Below, piece after piece: positions 32,337 to 40,466 of a stretch of 44,264 nt of DNA. Origin of the DNA: Svornostia sp051306365 (GTDB taxonomy: Bacteria; Actinomycetota; Thermoleophilia; Solirubrobacterales; Solirubrobacteraceae); contig JBPPNC010000222.1 in NCBI GenBank assembly GCA_051306365.1, positions 1 to 44,264 on the forward strand. The letters run 5' to 3'. Positions within the stretch are counted from its first letter, which is position 1; every line of letters starts with the position of its first letter. Position numbers and translations under genes: made by a program. Below the pieces are notes generated by a model that saw nothing but the letters and a program-made list of their open reading frames with translations, was not told where the DNA came from and made no database searches.

Positions 32337-32756
32337 TCACACAGCCGCAAGGACCGCTGCCGGCCACGACGCGTCGCCCGCTGCTGCTTCGTCCGTAACG
32401 GTGACCAAGGCAAGAGCCCGGACCAGGATCGTCGCGTCGGCCGCGGTGTCTTCGCCCTCGTCCTTCTTCCAGGCCGCTATCCAGTCAGCGGGAGACATCC
32501 CGGTTTCTTGCACGAAGTCCGCCTCGAGCCTCTCGTGGTCAAGGTTCTCCGGAGACAGCGATGCCGGTGAACCCTCAGCCAGCCTCTCCCGGTATGCCTC
32601 AAGGGCCCAGCTCGTGACACGGACCCCCCGTTCGCTGAGCTTCAGCGCCGGAAGCTTGCCGCGCTTGATGAGCTTGTAGACACCGTCCGCGGTCATGCCG
32701 AGCTCCGCAGCGACTTCCGGGACGGTCATGTATGGGGAGTTCTCGGGCATAGTCAT
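32337..32756 (-). CDS. Excisionase-like helix-turn-helix protein
   Basis: About 139 residues. The N-terminal part (about 8-55) is an AlpA/HTH_17 type MerR-like fold: YMTVPEVAAELGMTADGVYKLIKRGKLPA, with the wing ALKLSERGVRV. The C-terminal part is acidic and helical (DFVQETGMSPADW) and unrecognised. Excisionase-like domains act in integrating elements and also in antitoxins. It follows the unknown 154-residue gene by about 30 bases on the same strand, so the two likely form an operon. Start chosen at ATG 32756; ATG 32750 and GTG 32777 are alternatives. Confidence 0.65.
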   Translation of the reverse strand: MTMPENSPYMTVPEVAAELGMTADGVYKLIKRGKLPALKLSERGVRVTSWALEAYRERLAEGSPASLSPENLDHERLEADFVQETGMSPADWIAAWKKDEGEDTAADATILVRALALVTVTDEAAAGDASWPAAVLAAV

Positions 32757-32786
32757 GAAGATACCAGGCTTGTCCACTTAGTCTAG

Positions 32787-33251
32787 CTAGTCGGCTTCGT
32801 CTTGGGCAAAGAAGAGTTCGGCGGACAATCGTTCGACGTGTTGGATCCAGGACTCGGGAGCCTTCGATGAGGCCGGCTCTCGCTTGGCATTGGGATGCCC
32901 GAACGGGTGACGGTGAATCATCTGCCCCACGGGCTTACGTCGATCTACATCAAGCCGCTCCTGACCGACTGCTCCGTTCTGAATCTGAGCGTTCCATCCC
33001 GCGTACTCCAGGTGGCAGCCGTGCGCTTCCAAGCCAAGACTGTGGGGGTCCGAACCGTCGTTCCACACCTCAACGATGTCGACAACGACCGCCGGTACCC
33101 CGAGAGCGTCGCGGCGACGTGCTCTCAAGGCGAACGCCCCCTGCTTGGGGAGCATCCCCAAGCGGGAAGACTCCTCCAGGATGTAGCCGTGATTGAAAAG
33201 AACGTCGCTCCAGCGTGCGACGCGTTCTGCGACGACGGTCTCGCGACTCAT
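32787..33251 (-). CDS. Unknown protein paired with the HTH gene, possible toxin-like partner
   Basis: 154 residues from ATG 33251 (a TTG at 33287 would add 12). Contains a beta-like stretch AVVVDIVEVWNDG, then HLEYAGW, and a His-rich segment MIHRHPFGHPNA near residue 120. The layout loosely recalls DUF6516/TumE-type toxins, whose basic/His tail follows a short beta sheet, but this is weak. It precedes an HTH gene in one leftward unit, as in some toxin-antitoxin pairs. No confident family. Confidence 0.5.
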   Translation of the reverse strand: MSRETVVAERVARWSDVLFNHGYILEESSRLGMLPKQGAFALRARRRDALGVPAVVVDIVEVWNDGSDPHSLGLEAHGCHLEYAGWNAQIQNGAVGQERLDVDRRKPVGQMIHRHPFGHPNAKREPASSKAPESWIQHVERLSAELFFAQDEAD

Positions 33252-33775
33252 CCGAATTCCGACAGCAGCCAGTGAGGCACGCGCCAACTCTATGAGCAGT
33301 TGCGGTGACGCAGCCGAGCAGTACGACGTCCCGTCAGCTCGAGGTCATCGCCACTCCACCAAACCAGAGAAGTCCACCCGAAGCCGTCCTTGCAGTCGCA
33401 GTTTGTGCCGTGTTGAAATCGGAACCCACAGACAAGGTCCGCGGGCGAAGCCCAATCGGGACCATTGCTTTCGCCGACCATACGCACGCCCGCCAGGCAA
33501 AGGTCCAAACGGCCCGACCATCAGTGCCAGCCCCGCCCAGCGCGCCGCGGAGAACCAGCTCGCCGACCAGGCCGAGAACGCCTACAAGCGCCTCGCCGCC
33601 GACTGGGCCGCCAGCCGACCAGCCAAAGCGGGCGCCGGCGCGACACAGGGGCGCGCATCTCAAAGGCCGTCAAAGCGGCAAGCAGCGCGACAGACCACAG
33701 CCCCAAGGCCTGCGCTTTAGCACGTCGTCACCGACGCCCACCACCATCCTCGCACCCCGCAACAACCAGCGCAAG
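33252..33775. other. Gene-poor stretch with a possible coding relic
   Basis: About 520 bases. A rightward frame (about 33500-33720) has a helical segment ASPAQRAAENQLADQ then AYKRLAADWAA and a basic end, stopping at 33720. It has no start or ribosome site and the upstream frame is unlike protein. Probably the end of a lost gene. No RNA or palindrome noticed. Confidence 0.3.
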
Positions 33776-33794
33776 AACCCAACGCGTGCGGAAA
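33776..33794 (+). repeat. Right copy of the 19-bp direct repeat (candidate attachment site)
   Basis: AACCCAACGCGTGCGGAAA, identical and in the same orientation as 29265-29283. It is preceded here by GCGCAAG, so it also shares the GCAAGAACC core with the dispersed repeats. It closes a 4.5-kb accessory segment. Confidence 0.6.
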
Positions 33795-33825
33795 CGGACA
33801 TGCTTGTACGAGAGCCCGGACAGGG

Positions 33826-34122
33826 TCAGAGGTCGCGCAGCTTGCGGAGCCTCTCGGAGACGTCGGTCTCCAGGACGCTGATCAGCTTCTCGGAGATCGC
33901 GAGCATCTCGTCTTCGGTCAGCCCGCCAGTTCTGCGGAGGATCGTGTTTCGGTCGATCGAAGTGATGTTCCAGAGGCTGACGTCGGACTGCTCACGCAGC
34001 TGGGCCTCGAGTTCGCGCACTCCTGGATCCCGCAGAACCTCGGTGAGCGGAAACGCAGGCGAGAACGGGAACATGGCGATACAGACGGCCCCGCGCGTCA
34101 GGTCTGCGGGATTGGCCGGCAA
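33826..34122 (-). CDS. Putative toxin of a type II module, weakly PemK/MazF-like
   Basis: 98 residues from TTG 34122, four bases after the stop of the putative antitoxin. The C-terminal half (ITSIDRNTILRRTGGLTEDEM, then ISEKLISVL) follows the pattern of the last MazF/PemK strands and helix. The start TRGAVCIAMFPFS recalls the RGDIV..FPF strand. The middle is shorter than usual MazF and lacks the RPALVL strand, so it may be divergent or internally deleted. Function assignment rests mainly on these motifs and the neighbour. Confidence 0.45.
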   Translation of the reverse strand: MPANPADLTRGAVCIAMFPFSPAFPLTEVLRDPGVRELEAQLREQSDVSLWNITSIDRNTILRRTGGLTEDEMLAISEKLISVLETDVSERLRKLRDL

Positions 34123-34125
34123 CGC

Positions 34126-34410
34126 CTATGACCAGGCTTCGAGCGTTCCGTGCGCGAGATCCGCGTCGCGTTCGGCGTCGTCGGCCATGAACGCCAGATC
34201 GTCGGCGTCGAGCAACCGGTCGAATGGGACGGGCCGACCCGAGCGGTAGCGCTCGATCATGGGACGAACCAGCTCGAAGTCATCGGGGTGCACGAGCACG
34301 TACTGCAGCGCGTCGTGCTTCATGACCTCGACTGGGTCATGACGCTCGACGGCCTCTCGCGCGTGGCGAGGAACTCGAACGTCGTTGGCGTTGATGGTCA
34401 GCGTCGTCAC
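34126..34410 (-). CDS. Putative Phd/YefM-like antitoxin
   Basis: 94 residues from GTG 34410, with AAAGGGG six bases upstream. The N-terminal half (VRVPRHAREAVERHDPVEVMKHDALQYVLV, split here as RHAREAVERHD and DALQYVLVHPDDFE) follows the Phd/YefM DNA-binding pattern. The C-terminal half is acidic and probably disordered (ADDLAFMADDAERDADL), as expected for a toxin-binding tail. It precedes the toxin-like gene by a few bases. A longer frame runs upstream across the operator and is not used. Confidence 0.55.
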   Translation of the reverse strand: MTTLTINANDVRVPRHAREAVERHDPVEVMKHDALQYVLVHPDDFELVRPMIERYRSGRPVPFDRLLDADDLAFMADDAERDADLAHGTLEAWS

Positions 34411-34420
34411 GTTTGCCCCT

Positions 34421-34450
34421 TTCCGTACGGAGAACACCAGTTCCGTACGG
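34421..34450. promoter_or_regulatory. Twin palindromic operator of the toxin-antitoxin module
   Basis: TTCCGTACGG occurs at 34421-34430 and again at 34441-34450, exactly 20 bases apart, that is two helical turns. Each contains the palindrome CCGTACGG. It lies 10 bases upstream of the antitoxin start, where an antitoxin-toxin complex would repress its own promoter. Confidence 0.7.
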
Positions 34451-34547
34451 TCTGCATGCCCGCTGTGAAGTCGATGCTGCGCCGTCGGTTCTGGGAGCCA
34501 GATCGCCGAACCGTCGTGACCACAAACGCCTGAACCCCGAAGACGAA

Positions 34548-34650
34548 ACAGGCGGAAACCACTGACGTTTCCGTGATCCGGAGGCAACCCATCCCAGGCG
34601 GCACAAGGGTTTTCGAGGTTTTTGCGCCGGACCCGACGGGTCCGACGCAA
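34548..34650 (-). repeat. Dispersed intergenic repeat, copy A
   Basis: Shares ACAGGCGGAAACnACTGACGT, CGGCACAAG and TTGCGCCGGACC, in the same order and spacing, with 37918-38010. At its end GCGCCGGACCC and GGGTCCGACGC can form a stem with one mismatch around GAC (34624-34647). It could act as a terminator. Related blocks lie at 29240-29283 and 33770-33794. Confidence 0.6.
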
Positions 34651-35162
34651 TACGCGACAACGCGCCGGCCCCAACCGCTTGGCGAACATCTCTCGTACTG
34701 TGCGGGCGCACGACTCGCTCCCCCGCCGGGACCATGCACTGGCTGACCAGCAGAGCGTTGCCCGCCAACCTCCGCCACCAGTGCGCAGCTCGCGACTGTC
34801 GCCGGCAATGTCGAGGGCGCTTTCGCCGAGAGCGGGCGCAAGCTCGTGAGGGGGCCTCCACTCCGCCTGCCTGCAGCGGGACATCGATGGGTTCCAGGCC
34901 GGTGAGCCACCGTCCGAGTGATGGGGTTCGCCTGAGGTTCAGCTCGCAGGGAAGCCATGCGTACCAGTGCGGTTTCGACCTCATCGCGCAGGACGGGATG
35001 AAGGTCCCGTTGGCTCGTGAGGTCGTGCGGGGGGTCGGCGTCGAGCCGGTCTTCCAGGCGCTGCGCGGTGCGCTTGGCAGCGGCGACCAGGATGCGTTCG
35101 GCGTCGTGGCGGTGAGATTGCGAGCGCGACTCCGCACCCGTGACTGCCCCGGACTGCGTGCG
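34651..35162. other. 512 bases without a supported gene
   Basis: Between the repeat and the large secreted protein gene. A leftward frame around 35110-34950 (DAERILVAAAKRTAQRLED, then HPVLRDEVETALV) looks like a helical protein fragment. It has no start, and it changes character after about 34950. Probably a degraded gene of the accessory region; not identified. Confidence 0.3.
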
Positions 35163-37580
35163 CTACCGCCGGGCGACGCGCAGCCGCACAGTGCGGGTAC
35201 TCGTGCGGGTCCCGCCGCCGCGCACACTGCGCGACGACGCAACGACCGTGAGCCGGCGCCCCGCCGCCCGGCGCAGCAGCGGCCGCGCCCACGGCGCGAG
35301 CTTGAGCTTTACACGCGTGCGGGTCCCGTTCGGGACGACGACGACCTTCGCCGCGATCGGCAGGCGCTTGCCCAGGCGGCGCCGGGCAGCAGCACCGCCA
35401 GCCGCTGCGGCCGTCGCTGCGCGGACCCGTGTGTCGCTCCCGGCGTTCTGGGCAGCCTTGCGGTTCAGCGCCTCGAAGATGCGCGACCGACTGATGAGCT
35501 GTTGGTTCAGTCCCGTGAGCTGCGTGAGCGGACCGCTGATGTCCGGCAGCCGGACGCCGTTGGCGAGGATCGTCGACGTCACGTTGTGGATCGCCCCGCC
35601 GATCGACCCGAACGCGCCGCGCGAGGACCGCGCCGCGGTCGCCCCCGACGCCAGGCGCCGATCCGGATCGGCCAGCGCGTTCGTCGCAAGTGCCTGCTCG
35701 GCGCCCTGCACGCGCTTCGTCGATGCCGTGAGCGCGTCGAGTGCCTTGTCGAAGGCGGGCAGGACGTCGGGGGTGGTGAGCCCGCGGGTCGCGTTCTGCG
35801 TCGCCGCCGTGAGCTTCGTGAGCTGGTCCTGCTGCGCGTCAAAGGTGTCGAAGAGGTCCTCCATGCTCTTCAGCAGCCCGCCCTTGTCTGCGGAGCGCAC
35901 CCCCTTGAGCAGCGCATCGCCGAAGCCCGGCATGGTGAGCTGGAGATTCACCGAGCACGTCTTCGCGACCTGCGCGATCGCCTTCCCGAACGATCGCAGA
36001 GACCCAACGTCGCCGCACCCCACGTCGACGGGCACGTCACCGCCGAGCCCGAGCGGCGCGCCGCCGAGCCCGAGGCCGAGCCCGTCACAGCTGCGCAAGA
36101 TGGTGCCGAAGGCCGGGCCGCACGTGACGATCGGGTCGGGCTGCGGGATCTGGCCGAAGCACGACGGCACGATCGTGCCCGACCCGCCGCAGACGATGAG
36201 CTGCGAACTGCCCTCCAGGCCCGGTGCGACGTTGTTCACCGGCGACTCGGCCGGCGCGGCGCACGTCGGTTTCGACGTGCCGGGCGTGTAGCGGAAGACG
36301 AGCACGTCGCCGCCGACGGTCACGGCGGAGGCGAGAGCTTCACCGGTGGCGCTCGCGCCGGCGCTCACGGCGCCAAGGTTCCGGCCGCGGGACAGGACGT
36401 CGCGGGTCGTCGTCCACGTGCCGCCCGCGCACGCCGAGCGCCGGAACGACGAGACGCGGTACCCCTCCGGCGCCGGGAAGTTCGGGTCGATCTCGGTGAA
36501 GACGCTGAACTCCTCGCCGAACCCGCTGCGGGCGCCTGCGATCGACGTCGCACGGGTGACGTCCTTCAGGAGATCCAGGCGATCCCACGCCGGGCCGAAC
36601 CCGGTCGCCGCACCGACGTTCGCAAACGACGGCGGGCTGCCGGCCATCCACGTCGCGAAACCGTCGCCCGTACCCGGCTCCACCGCGGTGACGGCGGCGC
36701 GCGAGCCCGACTGCACGCCCGGCCGCACGGCTGGCGCGATCACGCGCGTCGTGCCTGAGAGCGTGCGCGTGTCGCCCTCCCAGACGTTGTACGTGTCGGT
36801 CTCCCCGCCGGGGGCGTCGTGGTACCAGCCCAGGACGACCTTGCGCGCGGTCGGTTCGAGCGCGAAGCCCTCGAAGCGCGAGACGGTGTCGCTCAGCGGA
36901 GTCGGGCCGGTGACCGACCCGTCCGGCGCCCGCCGCGCGATGTAGATGCGCTGCTCGTTGGCGACCTGGCGCTGGTAGGCGATGACCACGGCGCCGTCGT
37001 CATCGCGGCCGACCTTCCCGCGGAAGAAGCTGTCCGCCCCGCCGAACGTCTCCGCCGGCTGCCAGCCGGCGGCTTCGAGCCGCGCCATCCGGATCGTCCC
37101 GCTCGGCTGCCCCTCGTCCCAGACCACGACCGCACGCCCGTCGGCGTTCATCCCCACCGACACGTACGACGGGGTGCCCGCCGCGGTGTACGTGCCCGGA
37201 TCGCCCGGGTTCGGGACGAGCCACCCGCCACCGGGGTCGAGCACCGCCGTCCGGATGGTCAAGCCGTTGGCCCAGCCGACCACGACCCGTCCGGTGCCGG
37301 GCGCGATCTCCACGCCGAGCTTCTCGTTCGGGCTCGTCACCGCGCCGAGCGGCGTCGAGGCCCCGAAGCTCCCGTCGGGCGCCCGGACGATCGCGCGCAC
37401 CTGGCCGCCGCTGGCGTAGACGATCACGGCGCGGCCGGCGTCGTCCATGAGCAGGTGCGGCGGGCGGGCGCTGGCGTCGCCGTTCGCGGCCGCGATGACC
37501 CCCGGCTCCCAGCCCGCCTGCGCGGCGGGCGCCCACAGGAGCCCGGCGAGGAGCAGCGCGATGAGCAGTAGACGCGGCAC
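35163..37580 (-). CDS. Large secreted protein: beta-propeller-like head, helical stalk, Arg-rich C-terminal domain
   Basis: 805 residues. A signal peptide (about 1-22, ending AAQA) precedes a region (about 25-410) of repeated short beta units such as DDAGRAVIVYA, NADGRAVVVWD and DDDGAVVIAYQ. These look like WD/YVTN-type propeller blades. Residues about 440-540 are Gly- and Cys-rich, with at least eight Cys. A helical part (about 560-700) follows, then a basic beta domain (RVKLKLAPWARPLLRRAAGRR) of a kind often seen in Solirubrobacterales secreted proteins. Extracellular function unknown. GTG 37580 has AGGA eight bases upstream. Confidence 0.8.
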   Translation of the reverse strand: MPRLLLIALLLAGLLWAPAAQAGWEPGVIAAANGDASARPPHLLMDDAGRAVIVYASGGQVRAIVRAPDGSFGASTPLGAVTSPNEKLGVEIAPGTGRVVVGWANGLTIRTAVLDPGGGWLVPNPGDPGTYTAAGTPSYVSVGMNADGRAVVVWDEGQPSGTIRMARLEAAGWQPAETFGGADSFFRGKVGRDDDGAVVIAYQRQVANEQRIYIARRAPDGSVTGPTPLSDTVSRFEGFALEPTARKVVLGWYHDAPGGETDTYNVWEGDTRTLSGTTRVIAPAVRPGVQSGSRAAVTAVEPGTGDGFATWMAGSPPSFANVGAATGFGPAWDRLDLLKDVTRATSIAGARSGFGEEFSVFTEIDPNFPAPEGYRVSSFRRSACAGGTWTTTRDVLSRGRNLGAVSAGASATGEALASAVTVGGDVLVFRYTPGTSKPTCAAPAESPVNNVAPGLEGSSQLIVCGGSGTIVPSCFGQIPQPDPIVTCGPAFGTILRSCDGLGLGLGGAPLGLGGDVPVDVGCGDVGSLRSFGKAIAQVAKTCSVNLQLTMPGFGDALLKGVRSADKGGLLKSMEDLFDTFDAQQDQLTKLTAATQNATRGLTTPDVLPAFDKALDALTASTKRVQGAEQALATNALADPDRRLASGATAARSSRGAFGSIGGAIHNVTSTILANGVRLPDISGPLTQLTGLNQQLISRSRIFEALNRKAAQNAGSDTRVRAATAAAAGGAAARRRLGKRLPIAAKVVVVPNGTRTRVKLKLAPWARPLLRRAAGRRLTVVASSRSVRGGGTRTSTRTVRLRVARR

Positions 37581-37917
37581 GGGGTCGATCCTATTTCCTA
37601 GTGCAACGTGATTTCAAGCGGTCTACGCACGAGACGCATGCCTCGTGTCGTGACGTACCCGTGCTGCCTCCGCACCGTGGACGCTTCCGATGCGCGCGAC
37701 GACGGCTCCCAACTGTCCCGCGTCAGGGAATCAGCATGGTTTGGCGCGTTGCGGTCCGATCGTGCTTTGACGTCAGCGCTCAACTCATGCGGGCTGGCGA
37801 CTACGCGACCGGCCGCCCGGTCGCGAGGGTGGCCCTGCAAGGCGGGCGCGAGTCCACGGCCCTGGCCGAGGCAGGGGCCGCCGCGTTCACCCGGGGGGAA
37901 GGTCAGCCAACGTCGCA
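37581..37917. other. Intergenic stretch, no gene supported
   Basis: About 340 bases upstream of the large secreted gene. A leftward 119-codon frame crosses it, but its composition is not protein-like and it has no start site. An inverted repeat CACGAG-N8-CTCGTG near 37628-37647 lies about 50 bases before the GTG of the secreted protein and may be part of its control region. Confidence 0.3.
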
Positions 37918-38010
37918 ACAGGCGGAAACGACTGACGTATGCGCGATGCGCAAACACCAGACCCCAGACGGCACAAGAGGCTCTTGCGCCGGACCAGGCG
38001 CAGTGTCCGA
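37918..38010 (-). repeat. Dispersed intergenic repeat, copy B, ending at the P450 stop
   Basis: Related to copy A at 34548-34650. On the minus strand, directly after the P450 stop, GGCGCAAGAG and CTCTTGTGCC form a stem with one G-T pair. The element could therefore terminate P450 transcription. Confidence 0.6.
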
Positions 38011-38011
38011 C

Positions 38012-39346
38012 CTACGCGGGTACGGCCGCGCGCTCGCGCGCCCGCGCACGCAGCGTGACCCGCGCCCCGCGTTCCGGCGACACCGTGATGTGCCGCCGCG
38101 CTGTGCGCTCCGGCGGGGCGCTCGACGAGAGCGTCGTCTGGCGCAGCAGCGCGCGCAGCACGACCTGCATCTCCAGCTGCGCGAAGCTCGCGCCCAGGCA
38201 GCGCCGCCGCCCGCCGCCGAACGGCAGCCATGTGAACGTCCCCGGACGAACACCCAGCCAGCGCTCGGGACGGAACGCGTACGGCTCCGGGTAGATCGTC
38301 GCGTCGTGGTGGATGAGGTAGATCGCGGCCGTGAGCGCGATGCCCGGCTCGTAGCGGTGCCCGCCGATCTCGATCGGCTTGATGACCATCCGCGGCTCCG
38401 CGATCGGCACCACCGGCCGGCGGCGCAGCGCCTCGGTGATGGTCGCGTCGAGGTACTCGTCCTCCCCTGCGTCCACCGCCTCGGTCAGCCGGGCGAGCAC
38501 CTGCGGGTTGCGCACGAGGTCGGCGCAGGCGAACGACAGCGAGGAGGCCGTCGTCTCGTGGCCCGCGACCAGCAGGGTCATGAGCTCGTCGATGACCTCC
38601 TCGTCGCCCATCGGCGTGCCGTCCTCGTGCCGCGCCGCCAGGAGCATCGACAGGACGTCGTCGCCGTCCTCCCCATGCCCGGCGCTCGCGCGGCGCTCGT
38701 GGATCTGGTCGGCGAGCATACCGCGCGCCTGCGCCCGCGTGCGGGCGAAGCGTCCCCAGGGCGAGCGCGGGCCGAGATCGAAGTGCAGCGGCGGCAGGAG
38801 CACCGACGGGTGCACGCCCTCGGCGAGGTAGCGCGTGAACACCGAGCGCATGTCGTCCAGGCGCGCGCCGGGCTCCATCCCGAACACCGCACGCAGGATG
38901 ACCTCGAGCGTCACGGCCTGCAGGTGCGGGTGCAGCGGCAACTCCCGGTCGCGCGGCCATGAGGCGACCGAGCGCTCGGTGACCTCCTCCAGCAGGCCGG
39001 TGAGCGCCGCCATCCGCTCGCCGTGAAACGCCGGCAGCATGAGCTTGCGCTGCTCGAGGTGCGCGTCTTCGTCGAGCAGCAGGACCGAGTGCCGGCCCAC
39101 GATCGGACCGAGGACGCTGCCGCCCTCACCCGGATGCAGGACGTCCGGCGGCGCGCCGAACAGCTCCTTGACCTCCACCGGGTCGCTGATGCTCACGAAG
39201 GGCACCTCGCCGAGCATACGGGTCGTGTAGCGCGAGCCGAAGCGCCGCCGGTTCTCCTCCATGAACGGGACGGGGCGCGTGAGGAAGCGCAGCGTCTGGA
39301 CCGCAGCGGGGGCGCGGGGTCCGGGCGGAAGGTCGGTGCGGGGCAT
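38012..39346 (-). CDS. Cytochrome P450
   Basis: 444 residues, haem-thiolate monooxygenase. Key motifs: I-helix oxygen-activating LLVAGHETTAS (about residue 262), the ExxR pair in EALRR, PERW, and the haem loop FGGGRRRCLGA with the Cys ligand near residue 393. Soluble, no membrane anchor, as usual in actinobacteria. Substrate unknown; no ferredoxin or reductase gene adjoins it, so redox partners lie elsewhere. The start MPRTDLPPGPR is the common proline-rich P450 beginning. A 16-bp palindrome about 40 bases upstream suggests control by a TetR-like regulator. Confidence 0.95.
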   Translation of the reverse strand: MPRTDLPPGPRAPAAVQTLRFLTRPVPFMEENRRRFGSRYTTRMLGEVPFVSISDPVEVKELFGAPPDVLHPGEGGSVLGPIVGRHSVLLLDEDAHLEQRKLMLPAFHGERMAALTGLLEEVTERSVASWPRDRELPLHPHLQAVTLEVILRAVFGMEPGARLDDMRSVFTRYLAEGVHPSVLLPPLHFDLGPRSPWGRFARTRAQARGMLADQIHERRASAGHGEDGDDVLSMLLAARHEDGTPMGDEEVIDELMTLLVAGHETTASSLSFACADLVRNPQVLARLTEAVDAGEDEYLDATITEALRRRPVVPIAEPRMVIKPIEIGGHRYEPGIALTAAIYLIHHDATIYPEPYAFRPERWLGVRPGTFTWLPFGGGRRRCLGASFAQLEMQVVLRALLRQTTLSSSAPPERTARRHITVSPERGARVTLRARARERAAVPA

Positions 39347-39386
39347 GCGCGGGCTCCTGGAGACGAGCGACGACGGCGACGTCAGA

Positions 39387-39402
39387 TATGACGCCTGTCA
39401 TA
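39387..39402. promoter_or_regulatory. Palindromic operator candidate upstream of the P450 gene
   Basis: TATGAC-GCCT-GTCATA, perfect 6-bp arms and AT-rich compared with its surroundings. It lies in the 73-base gap between the trpD2 stop and the P450 start. The symmetry fits a dimeric TetR- or GntR-type repressor; no such gene is next to it. Confidence 0.5.
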
Positions 39403-39419
39403 CCGTAGCCGCAGTGCGC

Positions 39420-40466
39420 TCACGTGTCCAGCAACCGGCCCAGCGCCGCGGCCGCCCGCCCATCAGACACGGCGGCCTGCGCGAGCGCGATCCCCTCGCG
39501 CGCCGACGGCGCGACGCCGCCCGCGTACAGCCGCACGGCGGCGCTGAGCACGACCGCGCGCGCGGCCACCCCCTGCTCCTCCCCGGCGAGCACGGCGCGC
39601 GTGACCTCCGCCGAGAGTTCCGCGTCGGCCTCGCCACGCAGGACCATCCCCATGGTCTCCGGAAGATCCAGCCGCTCGCTGCCCACGAACGCCCCTGGGC
39701 GGCCCGGGCGCAGGATGTCCGACCCCTCGATGCCGCGCACGATCACCGCCCGCTCGGCGCCGAGCTGGTCCATCGCCGAGGCGAGCTTGTCCGTGTACGT
39801 CGAGTGGGTGTGGCCGATGACGAAGCGCTTGGCCCCGAAGTAGTCGACGAGCTTCTCCGCGCTGTGGACCGGGCCGCGCAGCCCGACCTCGTCGCGGATC
39901 TCGCACAGGCGGTCGAACCCCGGAAGCGCCTCGCCCGCGTGGATCACGGCGGCGCCCGAGCGCTCGAGCATCGCCAGCGACGCGTCGACCGTCGGCCGCG
40001 CGGGGCCGCCGAGTGCCGCGAGCACGTCCAGTGGGGTGACGCCGTACTTTGGCCCGAGCAGGCCGCCGCAGTGCGTCACGACCCGCGCGCCCGCAGCCGC
40101 AGCCACCACCGCCGCCGCGAGCGTGAGGGACGGCGAGTCGCCCACGCCGTCGTACGATCCGGCCGAAGACACCAGCGGCGCCCCGCCCGCGGACGCCACG
40201 ACCGCAGGCCGCACGTCACGCAGCGCCTGGGTGAAGCCCGCGAGCTCGGCGGCCTCCTCACCCTTCATCCGCATCGCGATGAGGAACGCGCCGGCCTGGG
40301 ACGGCGTGACCTCGCCCGCGAGCAGCGCGCGCATGGCGTCGCGGGCCTCGTCGTAGGTCAGCGCACGGGAGCCGCGCGGCCCGGTGCCGACCGCCTTGAT
40401 CGTCATGCGGAAGCCCGGGTAGCGGCTGCGCCCCGCGGTCGCGGGGGTGGTCTCGGTCGGTGTCAT
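39420..40466 (-). CDS. TrpD-like phosphoribosyltransferase-fold protein (TrpD2/YbiB group)
   Basis: 348 residues with the anthranilate phosphoribosyltransferase fold: helical N-terminus (DAMRALLAGEVTPSQAGAFLIAMRMKGE), then the alpha/beta domain. The PRPP-binding motifs of true TrpD are altered: the GTGGD loop reads SSAGSYDG, and KHGNR is replaced by VTHCGGLLG. That speaks against ordinary tryptophan synthesis and for the TrpD2/YbiB type, some of which bind nucleic acid. The ATG at 40466 overlaps the glnR stop (ATGA), so it is translated from the glnA-glnR mRNA. A nitrogen-related role is inference. Confidence 0.8.
   Translation of the reverse strand: MTPTETTPATAGRSRYPGFRMTIKAVGTGPRGSRALTYDEARDAMRALLAGEVTPSQAGAFLIAMRMKGEEAAELAGFTQALRDVRPAVVASAGGAPLVSSAGSYDGVGDSPSLTLAAAVVAAAAGARVVTHCGGLLGPKYGVTPLDVLAALGGPARPTVDASLAMLERSGAAVIHAGEALPGFDRLCEIRDEVGLRGPVHSAEKLVDYFGAKRFVIGHTHSTYTDKLASAMDQLGAERAVIVRGIEGSDILRPGRPGAFVGSERLDLPETMGMVLRGEADAELSAEVTRAVLAGEEQGVAARAVVLSAAVRLYAGGVAPSAREGIALAQAAVSDGRAAAALGRLLDT

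Noticed and set aside
34734..36758. 674-codon rightward open frame over the secreted protein gene
   Set aside because: Antisense shadow: Arg/Ala-rich product without domains, while the opposite frame has a signal peptide and repeated beta units.
37598..37957. 119-codon leftward frame between the secreted protein and P450 genes
   Set aside because: No start site, protein-unlike composition, and it overlaps the dispersed repeat copy B.
39420..40466. Ordinary tryptophan-pathway trpD
   Set aside because: The GTGGD and KHGNR substrate motifs are replaced and no other trp gene is near.
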